A program made the position numbers and the translations under genes. This document shows, piece by piece, positions 42,242 to 50,117 of a stretch of 64,000 nucleotides of DNA (positions within the stretch are counted from its first letter, which is position 1; each line of letters opens with the position of its first letter). Below the pieces are notes generated by a model. The model was not told the DNA's origin and did no database searches. It saw only the letters and a list, made by a program, of their open reading frames with translations. The DNA comes from Antrihabitans stalactiti (GTDB lineage Bacteria > Actinomycetota > Actinomycetes > Mycobacteriales > Mycobacteriaceae): the NCBI RefSeq assembly GCF_012932915.1, contig NZ_VCQU01000006.1, positions 248,001 to 312,000 on the forward strand, in the 5' to 3' direction.

Positions 42242-42247
42242 TATAGT
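42242..42247 (+). promoter_or_regulatory. Probable -10 hexamer of the island plus-strand operon
   Basis: TATAGT ends 11 bases before the GTG start at 42259, a spacing that would place transcription start at or next to that codon and give a leaderless mRNA. The same hexamer sits beside the operator at 55131-55140. Confidence 0.5.
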
Positions 42248-42253
42248 CGTTCG

Positions 42254-42263
42254 GACAAGTGTC
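42254..42263. promoter_or_regulatory. GACANGTGTC candidate operator over the acyltransferase start
   Basis: GACAAGTGTC within CGGACAAGTGTCTAG. The GTG start codon (42259-42261) lies inside the motif. It is one of three copies in the island, the others being at 50066 and 55131. Confidence 0.6.
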
Positions 42264-43086
42264 TAGTTGGGTGGAACGAGCGATGCACGACTTTGGCGAG
42301 GCAGCAGATCTCGAATCACGTAGCGCCACTTATGTTGCGGCGTTACTGCCGCTACTTCGGCTGGCCGTCAAGGGCTGGTTCCGCTCGGAAGTAACCGGAA
42401 TCGATGCAATCCCGGCCGGCGGGGCGCTCCTGGTATCGAACCACTCCGGCGGCCTTCTGGCTATGGATGTACCGATCATCGCCGTTGCGTTCTTCGATCA
42501 CTTCGGGACCGATCGCCCGCTGTACATCTTGGCCCATGACATGTTGTTCATCGGGTTCGGCAAACAACTCCTGGGTCGCGCGGGTTTTGTGCGAGCCAAC
42601 CGGACGAACGCTGCCACGGTCCTGAAGTCCGGCGCGGTGACGGTCGTATTTCCCGGCGGAGATTACGACGCGTTCCGGCCGACGTCGGAAGCAAACCGGA
42701 TCGATTTCGCAGGCCACACGGGCTATGTCCGAACAGCCGTCGAGGCTGGCGTGCCGATCGTGCCGATCGTCAGCATCGGTGGCCAAGAAGCGCAGCTGTT
42801 CCTCTCGCGTGGGGAGTCGCTTGCGAAGCTCTTGAAGCTGGACGGGCTGATGCGCAGCAAGATCGCGCCGCTGACGTTCGGCTTCCCGTTCGGGTTCTCA
42901 CTCGGCATTCCGCCCAACTTCCCGCTTCCCGCAAAGATCCGAACGCGCGTGCTCGAGCCGATCGACCTTCGAGCTGAGTTCGGGCCCGAACCTGATATCG
43001 CCGAAATCGATCGCGTCGTTCGCGAGCGGATGCAAACGGCACTCGACGAGCTGGCGCAACAACGCCGTTTCCCCATCCTCGGCTGA
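42259..43086 (+). CDS. PlsC/DGAT-like phospholipid or glycerolipid acyltransferase
   Basis: Predicted 275-residue membrane-associated acyltransferase of the LPLAT superfamily. The catalytic HxxxxD block appears as LLVSNHSGGLLAMD near residue 60, and the acceptor-binding block as VFPGGDYDAFRP near 131. Hydrophobic stretches flank the active site (LPLLRLAVKGWF, VPIIAVAFFDHFG). The arrangement fits the MGAT-like branch that acylates glycerolipids or alcohols; the acceptor is unknown. GTG 42259 lies within the GACAAGTGTC motif; ATG 42283 is an alternative start. It is the first gene of a six-gene, mostly overlapping plus-strand operon. Confidence 0.82.
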   Translation: MSSWVERAMHDFGEAADLESRSATYVAALLPLLRLAVKGWFRSEVTGIDAIPAGGALLVSNHSGGLLAMDVPIIAVAFFDHFGTDRPLYILAHDMLFIGFGKQLLGRAGFVRANRTNAATVLKSGAVTVVFPGGDYDAFRPTSEANRIDFAGHTGYVRTAVEAGVPIVPIVSIGGQEAQLFLSRGESLAKLLKLDGLMRSKIAPLTFGFPFGFSLGIPPNFPLPAKIRTRVLEPIDLRAEFGPEPDIAEIDRVVRERMQTALDELAQQRRFPILG

Positions 43087-43101
43087 TCTGAAGGACGGCT
43101 T

Positions 43102-44727
43102 GTGAAGGTCTTCGTACACCGGTTGAACAGGCTTGTGTGGATCGTCCGCGTCCTGGTCAGCAGCCGAATGCTCGCGCCGCTACGACCGGACAAGTACTTG
43201 CGGATGGGGATGGCCATCCGACGTCAGGGCGTGACACCGATGACCGGCATCAGCCTCTCGGCGGCGCGCAGACCCGATGGGGTCGCCTTGATCGACGAAC
43301 GCGGCGACCTGACCTGGCGCGCGCTCGATCAGCATTGCGACGCGCTCGCTGTCGGGTTGACCCAGCTCGGCATCGGCGTTCCCCGGACCATCGGCATTCT
43401 GTGCCGCAACCATCGCGGGCTCGTCGAGGCGCTCGGCGCGACTACCAGGCTCGGCGCCGATGCCCTCTTGCTGAACACCGGCTTCGGCGGATCGCAGCTG
43501 ACAGACGTGCTCATCCGTGAGCACGCAACGGTTCTCGTGTTCGACGAGGAGTTCTCGGAGCTCGTCGACCACGTCAGGACGCGGATCGCCGACCTTGTCT
43601 ACGTAGGTGCGTGGTCCGACGGAGATCGGGAAGGACCGACCGTCGACGGACTGATCGAGCAGAACCTCGGTGCGCGTCCCACCAGACCGAAGTCTGCTGG
43701 GCGAATCACCCTCCTCACATCGGGAACGACAGGTTCACCCAAAGGCGCGCGACGCTCCGGCAGCGGTGGTGCGGCCGCCCTGGCCTCGATGTTCGACCGC
43801 ATTCCCTGGCGCGCCGAAGATCCGGTTGTCGTGGCGGCGCCCATGTTTCATGCTTGGGGGTTCGGCCAACTCGCAATTTCGGCGACCATGGCGTGCCCCG
43901 TCGTGATGCGCAGGCGGTTCGACCCGGAGGCAACGCTCGCTCTGGTAGACGCACATCGAGCGAGTGGCCTTGCGCTCGTCCCGGTCATGCTCGAACGAAT
44001 CATGAGCCTGCCCGACGCTGTGCTCGACAAATACACGCTGCAGACGTTGCGCTTCGTCACCGCGAGCGGATCGCGAATGCGGTCCGATGCCGTTACAGCA
44101 TTCATGGACCGGTATGGCGACATCGTCTACAACAACTACAACGCGACCGAGGCCGGTCTGATCAGTACGGCGACGCCGGCTGACCTGCGTGCCGCGCCGA
44201 ACAGTGCAGGCCGTCCGCTGGCGGGTACGGACGTACGAATTCTCGACGACGACCTACGCGAGGTGACGGACGGTGCGGTCGGAAAGATTGTGGTGCTGAG
44301 CAATTCGCAATTCGAAGGCTATACGTCCGGGGATACCAAGACTTTTCACGAGAACTACATGGTGTCCGGTGATATCGGACGATTCGACGAAGACGGCAGA
44401 CTCCATGTTGTCGGACGCGACGACGAGATGATCGTGTCGGGCGGCGAAAACGTCTATCCACTCGAAGTGGAGGAGGCCCTGCACTCGCATCCGGCAGTGC
44501 GCGAAGCCGCAGTCATCGGCGTGAGCGACGACGAATTCGGCCAGCGCCTAGCAGCATTCGTCGTTCTCGAGCCGGGCGGCAGCGCCACGATCGACGAACT
44601 CAAACAGCACGTCAAGACTGGACTGGCGGGGTACAAGGTGCCCCGCGTGATCGAGTTCCTACCCGAGCTGCCGCGCAACGCATCGGGAAAAGTCGTGAAA
44701 CGCGAACTGGGCGAACGAGTAACGTGA
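43102..44727 (+). CDS. Acyl-CoA synthetase (FadD12/FadD2-like)
   Basis: Predicted 541-residue adenylate-forming ligase. It has a short basic, hydrophobic N-terminal extension (HRLNRLVWIVRVLVSS), a P-loop [11 protein letters not shown] near residue 207, NNYNATEAG near 345, VSGDIGRFDEDGRLHVVGRDDEMI-like hinge (core GRDDEMIVSGGENVYP), and the catalytic Lys in NASGKVVKREL at the C-terminus. Such ligases activate long-chain acids. The gene lies 15 bp after the acyltransferase with AAGGA before its GTG; its TGA overlaps the next start (GTGA). Supplying acyl-CoA to the neighbouring acyltransferases is a reasonable inference. Confidence 0.87.
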   Translation: MKVFVHRLNRLVWIVRVLVSSRMLAPLRPDKYLRMGMAIRRQGVTPMTGISLSAARRPDGVALIDERGDLTWRALDQHCDALAVGLTQLGIGVPRTIGILCRNHRGLVEALGATTRLGADALLLNTGFGGSQLTDVLIREHATVLVFDEEFSELVDHVRTRIADLVYVGAWSDGDREGPTVDGLIEQNLGARPTRPKSAGRITLLTSGTTGSPKGARRSGSGGAAALASMFDRIPWRAEDPVVVAAPMFHAWGFGQLAISATMACPVVMRRRFDPEATLALVDAHRASGLALVPVMLERIMSLPDAVLDKYTLQTLRFVTASGSRMRSDAVTAFMDRYGDIVYNNYNATEAGLISTATPADLRAAPNSAGRPLAGTDVRILDDDLREVTDGAVGKIVVLSNSQFEGYTSGDTKTFHENYMVSGDIGRFDEDGRLHVVGRDDEMIVSGGENVYPLEVEEALHSHPAVREAAVIGVSDDEFGQRLAAFVVLEPGGSATIDELKQHVKTGLAGYKVPRVIEFLPELPRNASGKVVKRELGERVT

Positions 44728-46319
44728 CGGGCGCTACCGTTCGGGACCTCCTGCTTGCGCGCTGCGCGCAGGATACGACCGCGCTCGCATTCGAAGACCG
44801 AACCTGGTCGTGGCGCGAGTACGTCGCCGATGCCACTCTGCGCGCCCATCTGGTGCTGTCGATGTTGGATATGAACGCTTCGCGCCATGTCGGACTGCTA
44901 CTCGAGAACACGCCTGAAATGGCCATGGGCCTCGCTGCCGGTGCTCTCGGTGGTTACGTCAGTGTGGGAATCAATGCGACGCGACGCGGCAGCGCACTGG
45001 CTGACGACATTAGAAGGGCCGATTGCCAGTTGGTCCTCACCGACTCCAGTCTCTCTGGCCTGGTTGCGGATCTGGACCTCGGCGGCATTCGAGTGATCGA
45101 CACCGACGGTGCGCAATGGCGGCATGCACTCGAAGAGCTGGGTCGGCCCGTCGAGGCGATCGAGAACGACCCGGGCGACATCTTCATGCTCATTTTCACC
45201 TCGGGTACCGGTGGTAGCCCGAAGGCTGTGATGATGGCCGACTCGACGGTTGTCACCGCGGGTTCCATGTTGGCGGAACGCTTCTCGTTGACACCGGCGG
45301 ACGTCTGCTACGTGTCGATGCCGCTGTTCCACTCGAACGCCGTGATCAGTGGCTTCGCCGTTGCATCGGCGAGTGGTGCAACGCTGGCGCTTGCGCGAAA
45401 GTTCAGCGCCACCGCGTTTCTCAGCGACATCCGAAGGTTCGGTGCGACGTACATGAACTACGTCGGCAAACCGCTCGCATATATTCTTGCGACGCCGCGC
45501 CTGCCTGATGATGCAGACAATTCGCTGCGGATTGCGTTCGGCAACGAGGCGCCCGAACGTGATGTCATCGAGTTCGCTGAGCGTTTCGGGTGCGAAGTAC
45601 GAGATGGATTCGGCTCGACCGAAATGGCGATAGTCGTTCGACGGACGACCGAGACGCCGCATGGCTCGATCGGCATCCCGGGTCCGGACGTTGCGATTTT
45701 CAGCCGCGAGACCCTGATGGAATGTCCGCGAGCCACGTACGACGCAACCGGTCGGGTGGTGAACCTGGACGAGGCAGTCGGGGAGCTGGTCAATGTCCGC
45801 GGTGCTGGTGAGTTCCGCGGGTACTACAACGATGCTGCTGCGACGCAGGAGCGTCTGCTCGGTGGAATCTTCTGGTCGGGTGATCTCGCTTATCGCGATG
45901 CGAATGGCTTCTTGTATCTCGTTGGGCGATCCGGTGATTGGCTCCGCGTGGACGGCGAGAACCTAGCGGCCAATCCGATCGAACGGATCTTGATGCGGCA
46001 TTACGCGATCGATCAGGTCGCCGTCTACGGCGTTCCCGATCCCGACTGCGGTGACCAACTGATGGCGACGGTGGTTCTCGACACGGACCGGACGCTGACG
46101 CCCGCCGATTTCGAAGAATTTCTCCGTGCCCAGTCGGACCTCTCGCCCAAAGCATGGCCGCGCTATGTGCGAATCACGGATGCACTGCCGACGACCGCGA
46201 CGAACAAGATTCTCAAGCGTGTCTTGGTATCGCAGGGGGCGAGCACCAGTGACGAGACCTGGGTCCGTGCGGCGCGGGGCACCGCATACGAGCTAGCAAG
46301 ACAGCTGTCTGGACGGTAG
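44724..46319 (+). CDS. Acyl-CoA synthetase-like protein with altered P-loop (FadD1/FadD17-like)
   Basis: Predicted 531-residue ligase-fold protein. The AMP P-loop reads FTSGTGGSPKAVM instead of TSGTTGxPKG, a variant also seen in FadD1/FadD17-type proteins. Other family elements are retained: MPLFHSNAV, DGFGSTEM (A5 motif), SGDLAYRDANGFLYLVGRSGDWLR-like hinge (core YLVGRSGDWL), and a Lys in TATNKILKRVL. Activity is therefore plausible but less certain than for the ligase at 43102. Substrate unknown. GTG 44724 overlaps the upstream stop by GTGA; the WS/DGAT ATG follows one base after its TAG. Confidence 0.82.
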   Translation: MTGATVRDLLLARCAQDTTALAFEDRTWSWREYVADATLRAHLVLSMLDMNASRHVGLLLENTPEMAMGLAAGALGGYVSVGINATRRGSALADDIRRADCQLVLTDSSLSGLVADLDLGGIRVIDTDGAQWRHALEELGRPVEAIENDPGDIFMLIFTSGTGGSPKAVMMADSTVVTAGSMLAERFSLTPADVCYVSMPLFHSNAVISGFAVASASGATLALARKFSATAFLSDIRRFGATYMNYVGKPLAYILATPRLPDDADNSLRIAFGNEAPERDVIEFAERFGCEVRDGFGSTEMAIVVRRTTETPHGSIGIPGPDVAIFSRETLMECPRATYDATGRVVNLDEAVGELVNVRGAGEFRGYYNDAAATQERLLGGIFWSGDLAYRDANGFLYLVGRSGDWLRVDGENLAANPIERILMRHYAIDQVAVYGVPDPDCGDQLMATVVLDTDRTLTPADFEEFLRAQSDLSPKAWPRYVRITDALPTTATNKILKRVLVSQGASTSDETWVRAARGTAYELARQLSGR

Positions 46320-46320
46320 T

Positions 46321-47706
46321 ATGGCTACGATGGAACGCTTCACCGGCCAAGAGTCACTGATGTGGCATCTCGAAGGCCCGGATACACCGATGCACACGTT
46401 GAAAGTCGCTGTCCTGGACACCTCATTGTTCGGCCGGGCGCTGACTCTCGATGATGTGCGGCGGACCGTTCCGAACTATCTCGGTGTCGTGCCGCGAACA
46501 ACCCAGCGGGCGGTAGCGGTTCCTGGCTTTCGGGGCCGACCGTTCTGGGTCGACGACTTGGAGTTCGACCTCGACGCGCATCTCGACGAAATGACACTGG
46601 CGGACGAAAGTCGGGCAACGCTCGACGATGCGTTTGCCAAGCTCGCTGAAAGGAAGCTCGACAGATCACGACCCCTGTGGGCGATCACCCTCGTGCACGG
46701 TGTGGCCGGTGGGCGGCAGGCAGTGGTCGTCCGCCTCCATCACGCCGTATCGGACGGGCTGGCTGCCTTGAATACCCTGCTCGCGGTGACGACGTCGACT
46801 CCAGGCCGGTCTGCGCCGGGATGCAGACCGCACGAGCCGCGAAATGTCGGTCGACAAGAATTACGGCAGCATGCCCGCCGGGACACTGCGCGGCTGGCGA
46901 AGGGGATGCTGGCGCTCGGTCGTGAGCTGGCGACGATCCGGCGCCGAGCAGGAGCGTCCGAGAACCGATCGGCACTGCCGGGACGATTGAAGGCCCGCCG
47001 CAGCAGTTTCAACACCCCCAGCGGCAAACATCGGGTATGTGCGAGCTACAGCCTGGACCTCGCTGAACTCCGAAAGATTGCACAGCTCAACGGAGTAACG
47101 GTCAACGGCGTACTGCACGGTGTGCTTGCCAGCGCGATGCGGGCCGAGTTGCAGTCGCGAGGCGAAGCCGTCGACCGGCCTGCCGTCGCCACCTTCGGCG
47201 TGTCCGCCGATCCGAAATCCAAGCGCCGCTGGGGAAATGCCGTGGCGCCGTCGAGTGTGTATCTGCATATCGAAATGGCCGATGCGCGTCGAAGGCTGCT
47301 TGCGACCGCACTCAGTTGCGCGGCGGCCGTCAAGTATCGACGACACGTCGGATTCGCTATGGCAGAACGTCTTCCGAAGTACACAGCACGGCTGGCGGGC
47401 ACACTGCGTGCGCTACTTGCACATCGGATGCCGCGAATCGTCAACAACATCACTACCGCCAATGTTGCAGGCCCCGATCATCGACGATGGCTCGGCGACA
47501 TTGCTGTCGTCGAATGGATTTCGTTCGCGGTCGCAATCGCGCCGGCGGATGTGAACCTGACTGCCTACAGCTACGACGGCCGGTTGTCGATCGGACTTGT
47601 GGCGACACCCGAGTCGATGCCCGATCCAGCGAGCTTCCTCGCACGCCTCGGTCCGGCGACAGCCGAGCTCGCGGCCATTGCCGACGAAGGTCGCCTGCAT
47701 GCCTGA
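46321..47706 (+). CDS. Wax ester synthase / diacylglycerol O-acyltransferase (WS/DGAT)
   Basis: Predicted 461-residue bifunctional-type acyltransferase. The catalytic HHxxxDG motif is RLHHAVSDGLA near residue 138; the N-terminus MERFTGQESLMWHLEGPDTPMHTL and the late IVNNITTANVAGP with AYSYDGRLSIGL are the usual conserved blocks. Such enzymes esterify fatty alcohols or diacylglycerol with acyl-CoA at the membrane or lipid-body surface. It sits directly after two acyl-CoA ligases, which could provide the acyl donor. The last 8 bases overlap the hydrolase start. Rhodococci carry many WS/DGAT genes; one inside a sterol locus is less common. Confidence 0.9.
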   Translation: MATMERFTGQESLMWHLEGPDTPMHTLKVAVLDTSLFGRALTLDDVRRTVPNYLGVVPRTTQRAVAVPGFRGRPFWVDDLEFDLDAHLDEMTLADESRATLDDAFAKLAERKLDRSRPLWAITLVHGVAGGRQAVVVRLHHAVSDGLAALNTLLAVTTSTPGRSAPGCRPHEPRNVGRQELRQHARRDTARLAKGMLALGRELATIRRRAGASENRSALPGRLKARRSSFNTPSGKHRVCASYSLDLAELRKIAQLNGVTVNGVLHGVLASAMRAELQSRGEAVDRPAVATFGVSADPKSKRRWGNAVAPSSVYLHIEMADARRRLLATALSCAAAVKYRRHVGFAMAERLPKYTARLAGTLRALLAHRMPRIVNNITTANVAGPDHRRWLGDIAVVEWISFAVAIAPADVNLTAYSYDGRLSIGLVATPESMPDPASFLARLGPATAELAAIADEGRLHA

Positions 47707-48859
47707 TCCGGGCCGGGGGCCGGTGCTGACTCGGCTGTCACTGCTCGGGGGCATCCTGCCGCGCTCGGTCACGAGTGCTGTTCGGGCGAGCAAGCGGTAC
47801 GACGGTGACGAGCTACCCGCGTGCCCGCTGGGTCCGCGTCAGGTGGGCGAGGCGATTCTCGACGAGTTCTTTCTCGCCGCGAGTGCGGTGGTGCGGTCAG
47901 TCCCGGACGAAGCTGTGGTCGCCGCCGCGGTGCAGAGATGCCAGGAAGAGGCCGATGAGCTAGCTGGTCTCGGTGTAGTGGGATGCAATGTTGCGCCACG
48001 GCCTCTCGAACCACTCAGGTCGATTCCGCGCCGGTTCGGAGCAACACAGTTCGAGCGCTTGGACTACGTGAGTACACCCGAGCTACCCCCATCGTTGGCG
48101 GCGATGGGATTAGGTCGACCTGAGGTTGCGAGCGTCCGAACCATGCGTCACGTTGGCGCCCCGCGACCTTGGGTTGTCTGGATTCATGGTGCAGGACAAG
48201 GGCGTTCGGACGATCTCATTTCCTTGCGCGCCAGGCACATGCACGAAGTGCTCGGGCTGAACGTCGCCTTTCCCGTGCTGCCCCTGCATGGGTTGCGCCG
48301 AAGACGGCGCGAGGTGTTCCCGAGCTTCGACCCCCTCGTGAACGTCGCCGTCACCTTGCGCGCGGTGTCCGAGGTCCGCGCGGTAGTCGGCTGGATTGCT
48401 CGCCAGGAATCGACCTCGATCGCCGTCGTTGGGCTGTCACTCGGCGGTCCCATCGCCGCGTTGGTCGCAGAACTCGAGCCGGCAGTCGACTCGGTCGGGG
48501 TTGTTATTCCGATGCTCGACCTGCACGCCACACTCGCGCACCATCTGGACCGAGGAGGCGAGCACGGTAGGCGACTCGCGGCTCTGTTGCGGTCCGAACC
48601 TGTCCGGCGCGTGAGCTCGGTTATCGATCCGATGATTCTCGAGCCTTTTCCGCCCACGAGTCGCCGCGTGGTCTTGGCTGCCTCGAACGATCGGCTGACG
48701 TCGATCAGGGCAGCGCAGCGGCTCCACGAGCGGTGGCAAGGCACGGTGGCGTGGCATGACGGCGGGCACATCGGGCACCTGATGTCGTCGGGTGCGCGTT
48801 CGTTCGTGGACGACTTCCTGCTCAGTGACAACGAGATTCCATTCCCGGAGGTGCCGTGA
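47699..48859 (+). CDS. Alpha/beta-hydrolase (probable lipase or esterase)
   Basis: Predicted 386-residue alpha/beta hydrolase. The oxyanion strand is WVVWIHGAGQGRSDD near residue 160, the nucleophile elbow GLSLGGP near 245, a likely acid in ASNDRLTS near 330 and the catalytic His in WHDGGHIGHL near 355. The N-terminal 150 residues form a helical cap-like region with no recognised motif. A role in hydrolysing esters made by, or feeding, the neighbouring acyltransferases is inferred from the operon. ATG 47699 overlaps the WS/DGAT stop by 8 bp; the open frame from 47597 lies inside WS/DGAT. Its TGA overlaps the thioesterase start region. Confidence 0.83.
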   Translation: MPDPGRGPVLTRLSLLGGILPRSVTSAVRASKRYDGDELPACPLGPRQVGEAILDEFFLAASAVVRSVPDEAVVAAAVQRCQEEADELAGLGVVGCNVAPRPLEPLRSIPRRFGATQFERLDYVSTPELPPSLAAMGLGRPEVASVRTMRHVGAPRPWVVWIHGAGQGRSDDLISLRARHMHEVLGLNVAFPVLPLHGLRRRRREVFPSFDPLVNVAVTLRAVSEVRAVVGWIARQESTSIAVVGLSLGGPIAALVAELEPAVDSVGVVIPMLDLHATLAHHLDRGGEHGRRLAALLRSEPVRRVSSVIDPMILEPFPPTSRRVVLAASNDRLTSIRAAQRLHERWQGTVAWHDGGHIGHLMSSGARSFVDDFLLSDNEIPFPEVP

Positions 48860-49509
48860 TGTCGGTGAGCCCGCAGTCCGATGGACGCGAGATTCGTTTG
48901 GTGCCAAACGTTCCCGTCGGCACCAAACTCGTCGCGGATCGAGTGCGTGACGTGATCGACGCGTGCATACATACGGACTCGCCCGCCGCCGACCTAGAAG
49001 CGGCTGCACAGCTGATCGAACAGGCGACCCAACTTCTGCGGAAGCGCAGTCGAGACACAAGCCTGCAGGTGACCCGCAGCAATGGCGGTATCAGCATCAA
49101 CAACGCCATCGAGGGGCCGTGCAATCCGGTAGCGCCGCCGCTGACCGACTTGGCGTACGTCGACGGCGAAACGAGTGGCTGCGTAACCTTTCCCACTGCT
49201 GCCGAGGGCCCACCAGGTCGCGCGCACGGCGGTCTCGTCGCCGCTGTTCTGGATCACGCTCTGGGTCGAGCAGTGGCGTGGACAGTTGCTGCGGCCATGA
49301 CTGTGTCGATCACCGTGGACTATCGCGCAGCCACGCCGCTGCACCAACCGCTGTGTGTCACCGCGCGAGTCGTCTCGGTCGACGGCCGAAAAGTGTTCGC
49401 GGAAGCCGAAATCAGGTACGACGGCCAGATCACGGCAGTCGCCAAAGCGATCATGATCGTGGTCGCGGGGTTGCCCTCGATCGCGCCGACCGCCGTGTCA
49501 CTCGACTAG
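48859..49509 (+). CDS. PaaI-type hotdog thioesterase, last gene of island plus operon
   Basis: Predicted 216-residue protein whose C-terminal two thirds is a hotdog domain. EGPPGRAHGGLVAAVLDHALG near residues 115-135 contains the HGG active-site helix, followed by MTVSITVDYRAATPL and VDGRKVFAEAEI strands. The N-terminal 70 residues resemble the helical leader of mycobacterial thioesterase-like proteins. It should hydrolyse acyl-CoA. GGAGG lies 7 bases before ATG 48859; GTG 48856, overlapping the upstream TGA, is possible. The gene ends 12 bp inside the convergent TetR gene. Confidence 0.85.
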   Translation: MSVSPQSDGREIRLVPNVPVGTKLVADRVRDVIDACIHTDSPAADLEAAAQLIEQATQLLRKRSRDTSLQVTRSNGGISINNAIEGPCNPVAPPLTDLAYVDGETSGCVTFPTAAEGPPGRAHGGLVAAVLDHALGRAVAWTVAAAMTVSITVDYRAATPLHQPLCVTARVVSVDGRKVFAEAEIRYDGQITAVAKAIMIVVAGLPSIAPTAVSLD

Positions 49510-50070
49510 CAGGCGGGCGGACTTCTCGAGACGATCGGCGATCTCGGCGTACGACGCGTGACCCATGCCCGCGCGAACCAACGCTCCGGCGTACAGCGAT
49601 TCGAGAAGTTCGACCATGTCCGGATCAGCGTTGGGTCCCAATGCGGCGATGATTCGATTGCGAATATCGAGGCCGATGCGAAGGCGTAGATGCTCGACGT
49701 CCGGGTCGCGGCCGAGAAGCGCGCTCGTTACTGCTCCAGCGAGTTCAGGTTCGTCCGCAACGAGCAGCGCAATGTGGCGCAACACCGCGCCGATCCGATT
49801 CCTGCGAACGGGATCATCGTTAGGCGGCGGGGGAGTCGCCGCCAGTCGCCGCCAGAAGATCTCCGCGAAAAGGTGTTCCTTCGAGGAAAAATACGTGTAC
49901 GCGGTCGCTGCGCCCACGCCTGCCTCCGCGGCCACCATGCGGATCGTCAATCCCGCGAAGCCTTCTCGGCTGAGCACATCCAACGCGGCTTTCGTCAGGC
50001 GGTCGACCGTGTCGGCCTGCTTCTCGGTCAGCCGTCGCCGAGTGGCCTCCACGATCACGTTATCAGACAC
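49498..50070 (-). CDS. TetR-family regulator, candidate controller of the 42-55 kb island
   Basis: Predicted 190-residue regulator. The DNA-binding domain covers about residues 18-65, with the helix-turn-helix in TIRMVAAEAGVGAATAYTYFSS followed by KEHLF (split here at the turn). The ligand-binding part has RRNRIGAVLRHIALLVADEPELAGAVTSALLG-like helices (core AVTSALLG). It is not KstR: KstR's known sequence does not match beyond the HTH. GTG 50070 is the family-length start and lies within GACACGTGTC, which recurs at the other two island promoters, so autoregulation and control of both island operons is proposed. It is co-directional with, and upstream of nothing else but, the minus-strand oxidoreductase operon's 3' end (48 bp away). 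Confidence 0.86.
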   Translation of the reverse strand: MSDNVIVEATRRRLTEKQADTVDRLTKAALDVLSREGFAGLTIRMVAAEAGVGAATAYTYFSSKEHLFAEIFWRRLAATPPPPNDDPVRRNRIGAVLRHIALLVADEPELAGAVTSALLGRDPDVEHLRLRIGLDIRNRIIAALGPNADPDMVELLESLYAGALVRAGMGHASYAEIADRLEKSARLLVE

Positions 50071-50075
50071 GTGTC
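50066..50075. promoter_or_regulatory. GACANGTGTC candidate operator at the TetR start, perfect palindrome
   Basis: GACACGTGTC within CAGACACGTGTCCAG. The TetR GTG start (minus strand, 50070-50068) is inside it. Perfect dyad symmetry and position suit autoregulation by a TetR dimer. Confidence 0.65.
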
Positions 50076-50117
50076 CAGACGCTACTACGGCTTGCGCGGG
50101 GGAGCAACTTCAACACC

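Noticed and set aside
49498-50070. Idea that this TetR gene is KstR or KstR2
   Set aside because: The sequence outside the HTH does not match KstR, and the motif at its own promoter (GACACGTGTC) differs from both the KstR and the KstR2 (CAAG-CTTG) palindromes.
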